Assembly: GCF_031143425.1 (NCBI RefSeq)
Contig: NC_090450.1
Location: 220,421,442 to 220,485,441, forward strand
DNA: 64,000 nt
Reading direction: 5' to 3'
Origin: Pleurodeles waltl
Taxonomy: Eukaryota > Chordata > Amphibia > Caudata > Salamandridae
Shown: in pieces, positions 10,929 through 23,400 of the stretch
Numbering within the stretch: position 1 is the first letter of the stretch
Layout of the letters: every line of letters starts with the position of its first letter
Made by a program: the position numbers and the translations under genes
Notes under the pieces: model-generated
Seen by the model: only the letters and a program-made list of their open reading frames with translations
Told to the model about the DNA's origin: nothing
The model's database searches: none

Positions 10929-11643
10929 GCAGGATGAAGCACTCTGGGCACAAAGCCCCCCTCCAGAACCAGTGGAGATTCACATCCACTACCTCTGTCC
11001 TTGGCAGGATGAAGCACTCTGGGCACAAAGCCCCCTCCAGAACCAGTGGAGATTCACATCCACTACCTCTGTCCTTGGCAGGATGAAGCACTCTGGGCAC
11101 AAAGCCCCCTCCAGAACCAGTGGATGTTCACACCCACTACCTCAGTCCTTGGCAGGATGAAGCACTATGGGCACAAAGCCCCCTCCAGAACCAGTGGAGA
11201 TTCACATCAACTACCTCTGTCCTTGGCAGGATGAAGCACTCTGGGCACAAAGCCCCCTCCAGAACCAGTGGAGATTCACATCCACTACCTCAGTCCTTGG
11301 CAGGATGAAGCACTCTGGGCACAAAGCCCCCTCCAGAACCAGTGGAGAAAGGCATCCACTATCTCTGTCCTTGGCAGGATGAAGCACTCTGGGCACAAAG
11401 CCCCCTCCAGATCAAGTGGAGATTCACATCCACTACCCCTGTCCTTGGCAGGATGAAGCACTCTGGGCACAAGGCCCCCTCCAGAACCAGTGGAGATTCA
11501 CATCCACTACCTCTGTCCTTGGCAGGATGAAGCACTCTGGGCACAAAGCCCCCGCCAGAACCAGTGGAGAAAGGCATCCACTACCTCTGTCCTTGCAGGA
11601 TGAAGCACCCTGGGCACCAAGCCCCCTTCTGAACCAGTGGAGA
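10929..11643 (+). repeat. Minisatellite A: 74-bp unit, about 10 copies
   Basis: Units start at GCAGGATGAAGCACTCTGGG at 10929, 11004, 11078 and then every 74 bp to about 11595. Units are nearly identical. Several open frames of 60-80 codons repeat with the unit and are not genes. It lies between the Myb-like gene and the right end of Harbinger copy 1. Confidence 0.95.
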
Positions 11644-11649
11644 CTTTTA

Positions 11650-12345
11650 TCTACTTGAGAGACTGTGGCTTTGCACTCCCAAGGATAAAGCAGTGGGCAA
11701 ACCACCCACTTGAGAGACTTGAGAGACTGTGGCTTTGCTCTCCCCAGGATAAAGCTGTGGGCAACCCACTCATTTGAGAGACTTGAGAGACTGTGGCTTT
11801 GCTCTCCCCAGGATAAAGCTGTGGGCAAACCACCCACTGGAGAAACTTGAGAGACTGTGGCTTTGCACTCCCCAGGATAAAGCAGTGGGCGACCCATCCA
11901 CTGGAGAGACTTGAAAGACTGTGGCTTTGCACTCCCCAGGATAAAGCAATGGGCAAACCACCCACTGGAGAAATGTGAGAGACTGTGGCTTTGCACTCCC
12001 CAGGATAAAGCAGTGGGCAACGCACCCACTGGAGAGACTTGAGAGACTTTGGCTTTGCACTCCCCAGGATAAAGCAGTGGGCAAACCACCCACTGGAGAA
12101 ACTTGAGAGACTGTGGCTTCGCACTCCCCAGGATAAAGCAGTGGGCAACGCACCCACTGGAGAAACTTGAGAGACTGTGGCTTTGCACTCCCCAGGATAA
12201 AGCAGTGGGCAAACCACCCACTGGAGAGACTTGAGAGACTGTGGCTTTGCACTCCCCAGGATAAAGCAGTGGGCAAACCACCCACTGGAGAAACTGGAGA
12301 GAATGTGGCTTTGCACTCCCCAGGATACAGCAGTGGGCATTGAGC
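11650..12345 (+). repeat. Minisatellite B: 64-bp unit, 11 copies
   Basis: GACTGTGGCTTTGCACTCCC recurs at 11661, 11725, 11789, 11853, 11917, 11981, 12045, 12109, 12173, 12237 and 12301, an exact 64-bp period. The long antisense frame at 11433-12371 is produced by this array. The unit shares GAGAGACTGTGGC..TTGCACT with the array in copy 2. Confidence 0.95.
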
Positions 12346-13203
12346 CCCCTCGTGGATCTGGCGTTGTGCACTCATCTGGCTGAGGTGCCCCCCTTCCATT
12401 CCCCCTGAGGTGCCTGTTGTATTTCTATCTGATGCCCCTGCAGTGTTCTCTCTGTTTTGATCGGGTATCGAGTGTGGGCCTCGCCCATGCATTTTGGGCC
12501 CAGTGGTCCACAGACTATAAATGGTGCAATACCTGGACTTGTATTATTGGTGTACATATTTGTTTATAGTGTATATATATTTGTGAGTACTGGATTCTAA
12601 TTGATTACAATCGTTACAATCATTTCCTTTTGTCTTTGCATTCTTCCGGGGGGGTTGGGGTGTGTAACTGTAATGTATCAACATGTATTAGTGTGTGTGT
12701 TGTGGTGGGTGAGGGTGGGGGTGGGGGGGTTTCGTGTGTGTGTCACTCTCTTTCCCTCCCCCCCTCCCCTGTGTCGTAGGTGCAATACTCACCGTAGTCT
12801 TCGCCGCCAGCGTTCGTGCTCCTGGTAGAGGAGCAGGAAGACAAAGGCAGGTAGAATATGGAGTTCTGGATCCATGGTGTCCTGGTTCCTAGTGGGGTGT
12901 GTAGGGTTGAGCGTTTTCCCTTCCAAGTCCTGTTTCCGTCGAGTTTTTGTTCGCAGTTAAACTGCCCCGGAAAAGGTGGCAGATTGGCCTGTTGTAATAC
13001 TGTGGGCGGTACATTGTCTTCCGCCTGTCTGTTGGCGGTTACCGCTGCGGTGTTTGTTTGTACCGCCTTGGCGGTCGGAGTGTTAAAGTGGCCGTCTATG
13101 TTGGTGGTTTCCGCCATGGTCGTGAGTCCATTTTGTTTTCCTCCGGCCTGTTGGCGGTTTTACCGCCGCTTTAACACCGACCACCAGGGTTGTAATGAGG
13201 GCC
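12346..13203. repeat. Subterminal region and right terminal repeat of Harbinger copy 1
   Basis: No gene is seen. The last ~250 bp are rich in short inverted GGCGGT/ACCGCC motifs, typical of the element's subterminal region. The terminal ~50 bp (about 13153-13203) match copy 2's left end in reverse complement. Confidence 0.7.
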
Positions 13204-13404
13204 TTTGTATTTTCAAAATGGCACACAATAAGATTTTGAGAAGCAGTGGTTATTTGCACATCTCTGAACTCTGGGGAATCCATATTAGCATGTGAATTAC
13301 AGGGCATTTCTGAAATAGACTACTTTTTTACACACCGTCTTACATTTGGAAGGAAATAATGTAGAGAAACACAAGGGGCAATAACACTTGTACTGCTATT
13401 CTGC
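13204..13404. other. Unassigned flank between Harbinger copy 1 and the satellite
   Basis: About 200 bp without a gene. It passes into recognisable satellite at about 13405 (TTCCCCCAAGTATCCCAATA). It may be the diverged edge of the array or part of the element that contains the array. Confidence 0.4.
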
Positions 13405-16400
13405 GTTCCCCCAAGTATCCCAATATATATGGTACCTCACTTGTGTGGGTAGGCCTAGTACTGGTGGCAGGAAATGCCCCAATACACAACATGGACACAT
13501 CACATTTTTCCAAAGAAATCAGAGCTGTTTATTGCAAAGTGCCTAGCTGTGGATTTTGGCCTCTAGCTCAGCCGGCACCTAGGGAAACCTACCAAACCTG
13601 TGCATTTATGAAAACTAAACACCTAAGGAAATCCAAGATGGGGTGACGTGTGGGGCTCTCACCAAGGTCTGTTACCCAGCATCCTTCGCAAACCTCAAAA
13701 GTTGGCAAAAAAACACTTTTTCCTCACATTTCCGTGACAGAAAGTTCTGGAATGTGAGAGGAGCCACAAATTTACTCCTACCCAGCATTCCCCCAAGTCT
13801 CCCAATAGAAATGGTACCTCACTTGTGTGGGTAGGCCTAGTGCCCGTGACAGGAAATGCCCCAAAACACAACATGGACACATCACATTTTCCCAAAAAAA
13901 TCTGAACTGTTTTTTGCAAAATGCCTAGCTGTGGATTTTGGCCTCTAGCTCAGCTTGCACCTAGGGAAACCTGCCGAACCTGTGCATTTTTGAAAACTAG
14001 ACACCTATGGGAATCCAAGATGGGGTGACTTGTATGGCTCTCACCAAGTTCTGTTACCAAGAATCCTTTCCAAACCTCAAAAGTTAGCAAAAAAACACTC
14101 TTTCCTCACAATTTGGTGACAGAAAGTTCTGGAATGTGAGAGGAGCTATAAATGTCCTCTTACCTGGCATTCCGCCAAGTATCCTGATAAAAATGGTACC
14201 TCACTTGTGTGGGTAGGCCTAGTGCCCACAACAGGAAATGCCCCAAAACACAAAGTGGACATATTACATTTTCCCAAAGAAATCAGAGGTGTTTTTTTGC
14301 AAAATGTCTAGTTGTGGATTTTGGCCTTTAGCTCAGCCGGCACATAAGGAAACCTACCAAACCTGTGCAGTTTTGAAAACTAGACACCTAGGGGAATCCA
14401 GGATGGGTTGACCTGTGGGGCTCTCACCAAGTTCTGTTACCCAGAATCCTTTGCAAACCTCAAAACCTGGCCAGAAAAACACTTTTTCCTCACATTTGAT
14501 TGACAGAAAGTCCTGGAATCTCGGAGAAGCCACAAATTTCCTCCTACCCAGGGTTTCCGTAAGTCTCCTGATAAAAATGGTACCTCACTTGTGTGGGTAG
14601 GCCTAGTGCCCGTGACAGGAAATCCTCCAAAGCACAAAGTGGACACATCACATTTTCCCACAGAAATCAGAGTTGTTTTTTGCAAAATGCCTACCTGTGG
14701 ATTTTGGCCTCTAGCTCAGCCGGCAAATAAGGAAACCTACCAAACGCGTGCATTTTTGAAAATTAGACACCTAGGGGAATCCAAGATGGGGTGACGTGTG
14801 GGGCTCTCACCAAGTTCTGTTATCCAGAATCCTTTGCAAACCTCAAACCTTGGCAAGAAACACTTTTTCCTTGCATTTCAGTGACAGAAAGTTCTGGAAT
14901 GTGAGAGGAGCCACAAATTTCCTCCTACCCAGCATTCCCCCAAGTATCCCAATAGATATGGTACCTCACTTGTGTGGGTAGGCCTAGTGCCAGTGGCAGG
15001 AAATGCCCCAAAACACAACATAGACACATCACATTTTCCCAAAGAAATCAGAGCTGTTTTTTGCAAAGTGCCTAGCTGTGGATTTTGGCCTCTCGCTCAG
15101 CCGGCACCTAGAGAAACCTGCCAAACTTGTGCATTTATGAAAACTAGACACCTAGGGGAATCCAAGATGGGGTGACGTGTGCAGCTCTCACCAAGTTCTG
15201 TTACCGAGCATCCTTCGCAAACCTTAAAAGTTGGCAAACAAAACACTTTTTCCTCAAATTCCCGTGACAGAAAGCTCTGGAATGTGAGAGGAGCCACAAA
15301 TTGCCTCCTACCCAGCATTCCCCCAAGTCTCCCAATAGAAATGGTACCTCACTTGTTTGGGTAGGCCTAGAGCCCGTGACAGGAAATGCCCCAAAACACA
15401 ACATGAACACATCACATTTTCCCAACAAAATCAGAACTGTTTTTTTTTCAAAGCGCCTAGCTGTGGATTTTGGCCTCTAGCTCAGCTGGCACCTAGGGAA
15501 ACCTACCGAATCTGTGCATTTTGTAAAACTAGACACCTAGGGGAATCCAAGATGGGGTGACTTGTATGGCTCTCACCAAGTTCTGTTACCAAGAATCCTT
15601 TCCAAACCTCAAAAGTTGGCAAAAAAACATACTCTTTCCTCAGTATTTGGTGACAGAAAGTTCTGGAATGTGAGAGGAGCCATAAATTGCCTCTTATCCG
15701 GCGTTCCGCAAAGTCTCCTGATAAAAATGGTACCTCATTTGTGTGGGTAGGCCTAGTTCCCACAACAGGAAATGCCCCAAAACACAAAGTGGACATATTA
15801 TATTTTCCCAAAGCAATCAGAGCTGTTTTTTTGCAAAATACCTAGCTGTGGATTTTGGCCTCTAGCTCAGCCAGCAAATTAGGAAACCTACCAAACCTGT
15901 GCATTTTTCAAAACTAGACACCAAGGAGAATCCAGGATGGGGTGACCTGTGGGGCTCTCACCAAGTCCTGTTACCCAGAATCCCTTGCAAATCTCAAAAC
16001 CTGGCCAAAAAAAAACTTTTTCCTCACATTTGATTGACAGAAAGTCCTGGAATCTCGGAGAAGCCACAAATTTCCTCCTACACAGGGTTCCCCTAAGTCT
16101 CCTGATAAAAAATGGTACCTCACTTGTGTGGGTAGGCCTAGTGCCTGTGACAGGAAATGCTCCAAAACACAACATGGACACATCACATTTTCCCCAAAAA
16201 GTCTGAGCTGTTTTTTGCAAAATGCCTAGCTGTGGATTTTTGCCTCTAGCTCAGCTGGCACCTAGAGAAACCTACCAAACCTGTGCATTTGTTAAAACTA
16301 GACACCTAGGGGAATATAAGCTGGGGTGACTTGTGGGGCTCTCACCAAGTTCTGTTACCAAAAATCCTTTCCAAACCTCAAAAGTTGGCAAAAAAACACA

Positions 16401-18206
16401 GTCTTTCCTCACAATTTGGTGACAGAAAGTTCTGGAATGTGAGAGGAGCCACAAATTTCCTCCTACCCGGAGTTCCGCCAAGTCTCCTGAAGAAATGGTA
16501 CCTCACTTGTGTGGGTAGGCCTAGTGCCCACAAGAGGAAATGCTCCAAAGCACAACGTGGACACATCACATTTTCCCAAAGAAATCAGAGCTGTTTTTTG
16601 CAAAATGCCTACCTTTGGATTTTGGCCTCTAGCTCAGCCGACAAATAAGGAAACCTACCAAACCTGTGCAGTTGTGAAAACTAGACACCTAGGGGAATCC
16701 AGGATGGGGTGACTTGTGGGGCTCTCGCCAAGTTTTGTCACCCAGAACCCTTTGCAAACCTCAAAACCTGGCCAAAAAAACACTTTTTCCTCCATTTCAT
16801 TGACAGAAAGTCCTGGAATCTGGGAGAAGCCACAATTTACCTCCTACCCAGGGTTTCCGTAAGTCTCCTGATAAAAATGGCACCTCACTTGTGTGTGTAG
16901 GCCTAGGCTCACAACAGGAAATGCCCCAAAACACAACATGAACACATCACATTTTCCCAAATAAATCAGAGCTGTTTTTTGCAAAGTGCCTAGCTGTGGA
17001 TTTTGGCCTCTAGCTCAGCCGGCACCTAACGAAATGTACAAAACGTGCACATTTTTGAAAATTAGACACCTAGGGGAATCCAAGATGGGTTGACGTGTGG
17101 GGCTCTCACCAAGTTCTGTTATCCAGAATCCTTTGCAAACCTCAAACTTTGGCAAAAAAAATACTTTTTCCTCACATTTCAGTGACAGAAAGTTCTGGAA
17201 TGTGAGAGGAGCCACAAATTTCCACCTACCCAGCATTCCCCCAAGTATCCCAATAGATTTGGTAACTCACTTGTGTGGGTATGCCTAGTGCCGGTGGCAG
17301 GAAATGCCCCAAAACCCAACATGGACACATCACATTCTCCCAAAGAAATCAGAACTGTTTTTTGCAAAGTGCCTAGCTGTATTTTTTTGGCCTCTTGCTC
17401 AGACGGCACCTAAGGAAATCTACCAAACCTGTGCATTTATGAAAACTAGACACCTAGGGGAATCCAAGATGGGGTGACATGTGTGGCTCTCACCAAGTTC
17501 TGTTACCCAGCATCCTTCGCAAACCTCAAAAGTTGGCAAACAAAATACTTTTTCCTCACATTTCCGTTACAGAAAGTTCTGGAATGTGAGAGGAGCCACA
17601 AATGTCCTCCTACCCAGCATTCCCCCAAGTCTCCCAATAGAAATGGTACCTCACTTGTGTGGGTAGGCCTAGTGCCCGTGACAGGAAGTGCCTCAAAACA
17701 CAACATGAACACATCACATTTTCCCCAAAAAATCTGAACTGTTTTTTGCAAAGCGCTTAGCTGTGGATTTTGGCCTCTAGCTCAGCTGGAACCTAGGGAA
17801 AAGTACGGAACCTGTGCATTTCTGAAAACTAGACACCTAGGGGAATCCAAGATGGTGTGACTTGTATGGCTCTCACCAGGTTCTGTTACCTAGAATCCTT
17901 TCCAAACCTCAAAGGTTGGCAAAGGAAACACTCTTTCCTCAGTATTTGGTGACAGAAAGTTCCGGAATGTGAGAGGAGCCATATATTGCCTCTTACCTGG
18001 CGTTCCGCCAAATCTCCTGATAAAAATGGTATCTCACTTGTGTGTGTAGGCCTAGTGCCCACAACAGGAAATGCCCCAAAACACAGCATGGACACATCAC
18101 ATTTTCCCAAAGAAATCAGAGCTCTTTTTTTAAAAGTGCCTAGCTGTGGATTTTGGCCTCTAGCTCAGCCGGCTTCTAAGGAAACCTACCAAACCTGTGC
18201 AGTTTT
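13405..18206 (+). repeat. Satellite array 1, ~383-bp monomer
   Basis: CTCTCACCAAG recurs at 13656, 14038, 14421, 14804 and onward at 382-384 bp, giving about 12-13 monomers. Each monomer holds GGTACCTCACTTGTGTGGGT, AACTAGACACCTAGGGGAAT and GACAGAAAGTTCTGGAAT. Monomers fall into variant classes repeated in order, so there is higher-order structure. Many 60-110 codon frames on both strands repeat with the unit and are not genes. Confidence 0.97.
18191..18206 (+). repeat. Left target-site duplication of L1
   Basis: AAACCTGTGCAGTTTT, identical to 24883-24898 on the other side of the L1. It is a normal part of the satellite monomer. Confidence 0.93.
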
Positions 18207-18207
18207 T

Positions 18208-19122
18208 GTGGGCGTGGCCTGACCGCCGGGCAAGATGGCCGTCACCTTGTGAGGCTCTGCCCGGCCCGGGGCCGTTTATCCGTTTTATTGACACACCTGA
18301 TGGTTCGGACGGGTACCGGCTGGGCGCGCATTAATAGTAAGCGCCCCTGGGCCGTTTTCTGCGGCTCAGAACGGCGCGAAGACCAGAGCAGCAGCTGAGC
18401 GGAGACGCGGGCGGGCCCACACCGGGTGCGCCCGCGTGTGCGGAACGCAAGAGGAGCGGGCGGACAGAGGTGGAGCCTGCGCCGGCCGCTGAGGGACAGG
18501 GCCGGGCGTTGTGCTAGAGAAGCACGAAGCGGACGGGGGGATCCATTGCCCCCGGCCGCTCACGGAGGTGTTTGTCCGCAAGCGAGGTGACGCCTGGGGG
18601 CCACTCGGCGACGGGGTCACGTCGCGGCCCTACGGCCCCACGGAGTGCTTTGCATGGTGGCGCTGGGGCGAGGAGCCACTGACAGTCCTCGTGGTTCTCC
18701 TGCTGCCTAGAGGTATTATACGGACGTGGCTGGAGAGGCGAGCTCTTTCGTGGGGCTTTGGAACCTGTGGCTGCCGACAGTTTGGGCACAGTGAGGAAGT
18801 ACTCCGGGACCTGGGCGAGCCTCTTGGGCCGTTATTTCGAGGACACAAAGGTACGACCTGATGGAGGGCGGTGAAAACTGAGATTGTAGCCTCCTGCGGA
18901 GAAAATCGGGAGGCGAGGATCCGGCCGGGCAGCGTAGGCCAATCGGGCCTGTGAGGGTAGGCTGGCGTTCAGGGGTCCCGCTAGTCGATAACCCCTGTGG
19001 CTGTTACGGGGGCCCCCGGTGAGTGTCACGCTACAGACGGAGTTTCTTTTGGAACCGGGAATTCCCTTGGTTTGGGTCCACATACCTGAGTCTGGTTGGA
19101 GGTGCTGACGCAGTGTGGAACG
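18208..19122 (+). promoter_or_regulatory. L1 5' UTR / internal promoter region
   Basis: About 915 bp, far richer in GC and CpG than the AT-rich satellite on either side. L1 5' UTRs carry the internal promoter. It starts GTGGGCGTGGCC directly after the target-site duplication and contains CAAGATGGCCG, a YY1-like motif of the kind found at the start of mammalian L1. Open frames on both strands here are short and unrecognised. Confidence 0.7.
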
Positions 19123-20022
19123 ATGGGTAAGGCTGATCAGCGCCAGGCTAAACTTACCTTTGAAGGTGGGAAAAAAAAGAGCGCTGTTGCTGGCTCCCAG
19201 TCCTGCGAGGAGCCGAGCGAAGAGGACAGTTCTGTGGCATCGGTGAAGTCCATGTTCTTAGACCTTAAGACCAGCTTGGCTGGCATCGATGCTAACCTGG
19301 ACCATGTTACCGAACAGCTTGGTCGAATTAGGGCGCGTGTTGATGATCATGACTCCAGATTTGCTGCTTTGGAGACACATACATCTGAAATAGAGGATGC
19401 ACGCCAGGGCGACAGAGATCAGATTGCTCGAATGGATCGAATACTTGAGGTCATACGCAACAAGAACGAAGACTTGGAATCAAGATCTCGACGCAATAAC
19501 ATACGAATCGTGGGGCTGCCGGAGGCGACCGACATGGGGCGAATGGAAGACTTTATAGAGCAGATGTTATCTGATTTGTTTGCTGGCGAGCTCTCTCGGT
19601 TGCTGGTGGTAGAGAGAGCTCACATATCCTTGGGACCCCGTCCTCCTCCTGGGACTCCTCCACGCCCAATTATTGCACGTCTACTGATTTACCGTGACCG
19701 TGACACGGTACTCCGATTGGCACGAGAGAGACGCCCGTTACTCTATAAGAACTCCGAAATAAATTATTTCCCAGACTATACGCTTGGTGTGCAGTCCCAG
19801 AGGCGAGCCTTTTTGCCGGTTAAGCGTCTGTTGTCACAAGCGGGAGTAAACATTGCTCTGCTATACCCTGCTAAGTTAAGGGTGCGTCATGAGGGTAAGA
19901 TGATCTACTTCACAGACCTTAAACAGGCGACCAAATTTGCCCGGCAGCTACCTAGGAGACGGGAGGCTGTGGAGCGCCGGGGACGTGACGACAACGATGC
20001 TGCCTTAAGTGACAATGACTAA
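19123..20022 (+). CDS. ORF1: L1 ORF1 protein (RNA-binding chaperone)
   Basis: 299 residues from ATG at 19123; an upstream in-frame TTG is not a credible start. ORF1p coats L1 RNA and acts as a nucleic-acid chaperone. The N-terminal part is basic and polar. Residues ~45-130 form a coiled coil (SLAGIDANLDHVTEQLGRIRARVDDHD). An RRM-like domain follows (NNIRIVGLPEATDMG), then the C-terminal domain (RPIIARLLIYRDRDTVLRLARE, INYFPDYTLGVQSQRRAF). This is the usual L1 ORF1 order. It is complete, with no frameshift. The ORF ends with a charged RRGRDDNDAALSDND tail. Confidence 0.93.
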   Translation: MGKADQRQAKLTFEGGKKKSAVAGSQSCEEPSEEDSSVASVKSMFLDLKTSLAGIDANLDHVTEQLGRIRARVDDHDSRFAALETHTSEIEDARQGDRDQIARMDRILEVIRNKNEDLESRSRRNNIRIVGLPEATDMGRMEDFIEQMLSDLFAGELSRLLVVERAHISLGPRPPPGTPPRPIIARLLIYRDRDTVLRLARERRPLLYKNSEINYFPDYTLGVQSQRRAFLPVKRLLSQAGVNIALLYPAKLRVRHEGKMIYFTDLKQATKFARQLPRRREAVERRGRDDNDAALSDND

Positions 20023-20412
20023 TATGCTCTGGTTGACTGAGTACTCATTGCTGGAACTGCTTGAGCGCGCTGGCTGCTTTTTGCCTGGCTCCCTGTCAGC
20101 TCAGGACTAATGGTTGGCCCACGGGCCCCTCTCTTTCGGTGTTAACTGAGTAGAGAGGTATCTGGCTGGTCATAGCCCCTAGGATGAGTCCTGTCAATTT
20201 TTGTTCTTGTTCTTGGGGTGGGTGTTGGGGCCAAGATGGGTGGGATTCTGGTTGGGTCCATTTGGGGGACCTGTGTGGGTGGGGGGTGGTTGATCTCCTG
20301 AATGGTTGCGGGGTGTTGTTTCCCTTTCTTTGTATGGATGTTTTATTAGCTCCTTTGTTAAATACAAGGCAGGTGGTGGCTGGTCTTCAAATTCGCTTCT
20401 GGCTGATTGTCG

Positions 20413-23400
20413 ATGGGACCGAGGGGTGAGGAAGTGTCTGTGATCAAATGTTTGACTTGGAACGTGCGAGGGCTTAATGATGGCAGGAAGGCTCGCCTTG
20501 TGGCTGCCTATGTTAAGAGACATGCAATTGATGTGTGTATGCTACAAGAGACGCACTTGGTGAAGTCCACAATATGCAGACTTAAATCTGGGTGGGTGGG
20601 TGAGATACATAGCTCCACATACTCGAGCTATTCCCGTGGAGTTGCTATCCTAATTCGTAAGGGGCTGCAGTGGCGCACGAAGGAGGTACTGGTGGACCCA
20701 AATGGCAGATACGTAATGATGAGTGGTGTGCTTCTAGACAAAGCGTGCCGCCTGGTTGCTGTATACGGGCCGAATGTTGATCATCCAGATTTCTTTTTGG
20801 AGCTGTGGCGCTTAATAGAGTCGCTGGGTCCTGGCGCGGTGATATGGGGGGGCGATTTTAATGTCGTCCTAGACGCCAGGTTGGATAGAGAGAGCCTAGC
20901 CAGGATGCAGCATGTTGCAGCTGCTAAAGCGCTTGAGATGGTGATGCGCGATGGTGCGTTGGTTGACCTGTGGAGGCGACGACATGGGGAGGCGAGAGAG
21001 GGTACATGCTTAAACTACGTGCATGGTAGCTGGTCCCGTATTGACCGCTGGCTGGGCTCCGGGGATACTTTGGTTTGGACTAGAGCAATTGACCACCTCC
21101 CCCGCACGCTGTCAGATCACTCACCGGTATGTTTGGAATTGGAGATACCGACTGAACTTGGTAGATCGGCTATGTGGCGTCTGCCTAGGGGGGCGCTCCG
21201 GGATTCGGCCTTCCGCGAGGAGTTGCGAGAGGCGATCAGATTGTACTTTGTAGAGAATCAGGGAACGGTGAGGTCCCCAGGAACTATTTGGGAGGCATTC
21301 AAAGTCGTTATCAGAGGGGTATGTCTCTCGAAACAACATGGCATAGTAAAAACGTTGAGGCGTGAGATGGCTGAAATTGAGGCTCGGATCGCTGAGTTGG
21401 AAAGACGATTGGAATCCCACTGGTCCAACGAAACTCTCGCTGAGATTCGTCGAGAAATATCGCAGTATGAGGAGGCCTCTCTCAGAGAAATTTGTTTCCT
21501 CGGGAGGGAGGCTCGAGCTCGACAATATGGGGAAGGTGAAAGGGCGGGTCGCACGTTGGCAGCACTACTTCACAAGCCTTGGGCCGGTGACTATGTCTCC
21601 GAGATTGTGGATAGTGAGGGGAGGAGTGTGTCAGGATCAGGTGGAGTCATGCAGGTATTCACTGAATTCTATACAAGACTTTACGAGGCTCCGGCGGACG
21701 CTAGCGGGACTGATGCACTAGGGCCCTTTGAGGACATCGCGTTAATATGGTTTGATGAAGTGCACCGGAAATATCTGGATGAGCCATTCTCAGTGGAGGA
21801 GGTGGCTGCGGCTATCCGTAGCATGCCCGGGGAGAAATCTCCTGGGGTGGACGGCTTAACCTCTACGTTTTATAAAGAATATGTGGATATTTTAGCTCCC
21901 CGACTATTGGAGGTATATGCAGAAGCCTTAGAGACTGGGTCCCTTCCGACCTCGCTCAGGGAGGCTCTGATTGTGACGATCCTGAAGCCAGGCAAGGATC
22001 CGACCCAATGCGACTCATACCGACCGCTGTCTATGATAAACATTGATAATAAAATTCTTGCAAAAATGATTGCAGCAAGATTGCAGCCCCTCCTCCCTAG
22101 CTTGGTACTTCCGGACCAGTCGGGTTTTGTCCCGGGAAGGTCTACGGGCCATAATTTACGCACTTTCTTTGCGGTGACGAGTACACTGGTAGAGGATGAT
22201 AATGTAGCAGCTGTTTTTCTGGACGCTGCCAAAGCGTTTGATTCCTTGGCATGGGACTATATGTTTGCCTTGCTGGGACGGGTGGGACTTAGCGCGCGCT
22301 TCCTTCGTTGGATTAAATTGTTGTATACGTTGCCCACGGCTAGATTGCGCCTTAATGGGAATGTGTCTTCCCCTTTCCCTGTAGCGCGCAGCACGCGTCA
22401 GGGATGCCCGTTGTCCCCTCTCCTTTTTGCTGCGGCGATGGAGCCTCTGGCGGCTCGGCTCCGCCAGAAATATAACGATATGGGCCTACAGTTTCGGCAG
22501 CGGCCAATTTTGATATCTCTATATGCTGACGATATTGCATTATATGTACGGAACCCTGACCAAAATCTGGACACACTGTTAGATGAGATTGTGCGTTTTG
22601 GTACCTTCTCTGGTATCACTATTAATTGGTCTAAGTCCGTGGTGTTGCCTTTGACCCCCAGAGTGCCGCGTTATGAGTCCCGATACCCCCTGGTGTGGGC
22701 AGAGGGCCCGGTGCGCTATTTAGGTATACAGCTGAGCTGTGACGTGAAGGAGTTGTGGCGTGCTAACTATGGCGCTGCTCTGGCGTGGTTGGAGGGGAAG
22801 GTAGAGATCTGGCGTACCCTCCCGCTGTCACTGATCGGCAGGATTGCTGTTGCAAAGATGGTGGTTCTGCCGAAGTTTTTGTACTTGTTTGTGAATCTTC
22901 CGCTCCCGCTTCCGAGAGATTACCTGAGGCGCCTACGCTCTGCTCTGATCTGTCTGGTATGGGCGGGCCGCGCGCGCATTTCCTGGGAGAGGCTGACGTT
23001 GCCGTTTGAGCTGGGTGGGCTTGCTGCGCCGGACATGGAACTGTACTATCTATGCACGCAGGCACATTTTGCGTATTACTGGTTAAATCCTATCCGTTAT
23101 CTGCCACACCTGGCGCCTGAGAGTGACTCTGTGTGGCCAGACGACCTGGCGAGGGCATTTGGTGGGCGTATTCCATCCCGGGTGCGGGGGATCGACCCGG
23201 TTTCCTGCACGCTGCGGGCGTGGGGCTTACTGCTGCGGCGGTCTGGGGCTGCGATTCCATTCGCCCCCTCCTTGCCGGTCATGGCGATAGCTGATGGACA
23301 ATTGCACCGCGACGATGGAGTACGGGGGTTTCTTCGAGATGCTGGCCTGACTGAGATGAGAGATTGGATGGTGGATGGTCGCTTACTTGGCGTGTCCGAG

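Larger units (their letters stand above)
5500..13203. mobile_element. Harbinger DNA transposon copy 1 (left end missing)
   Basis: Contains the same genes in the same relative order and orientation as the complete copy at 54630-62827, but inverted: third gene exon 2 (+), transposase (-), Myb-like gene (+), minisatellites, right terminal repeat. The right end (…GTTGTAATGAGGGCC at 13203) is the near reverse complement of copy 2's left end. The left terminal repeat and exon 1 of the third gene are absent and may lie upstream of the Ty3 element. Confidence 0.85.

Noticed and set aside
10929..12345. Regularly spaced repeats resembling a CRISPR array
   Set aside because: Units are contiguous without unique spacers, the genome is eukaryotic and the array lies in a transposon.
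11433..12371. 312-codon antisense frame and overlapping 229- and 240-codon frames
   Set aside because: Generated by the 64-bp and 74-bp minisatellites; three frames stay open together because of the repeat.
13443..18110. Dozens of 60-110 codon frames on both strands with similar peptides
   Set aside because: They repeat with the 383-bp satellite period and have no start context, codon bias or known domain.
18511..18861. 116-codon frame in the L1 5' UTR as an extra ORF0-like gene
   Set aside because: GC-rich leader with open frames on both strands; primate ORF0 is antisense and no shared motif is visible.
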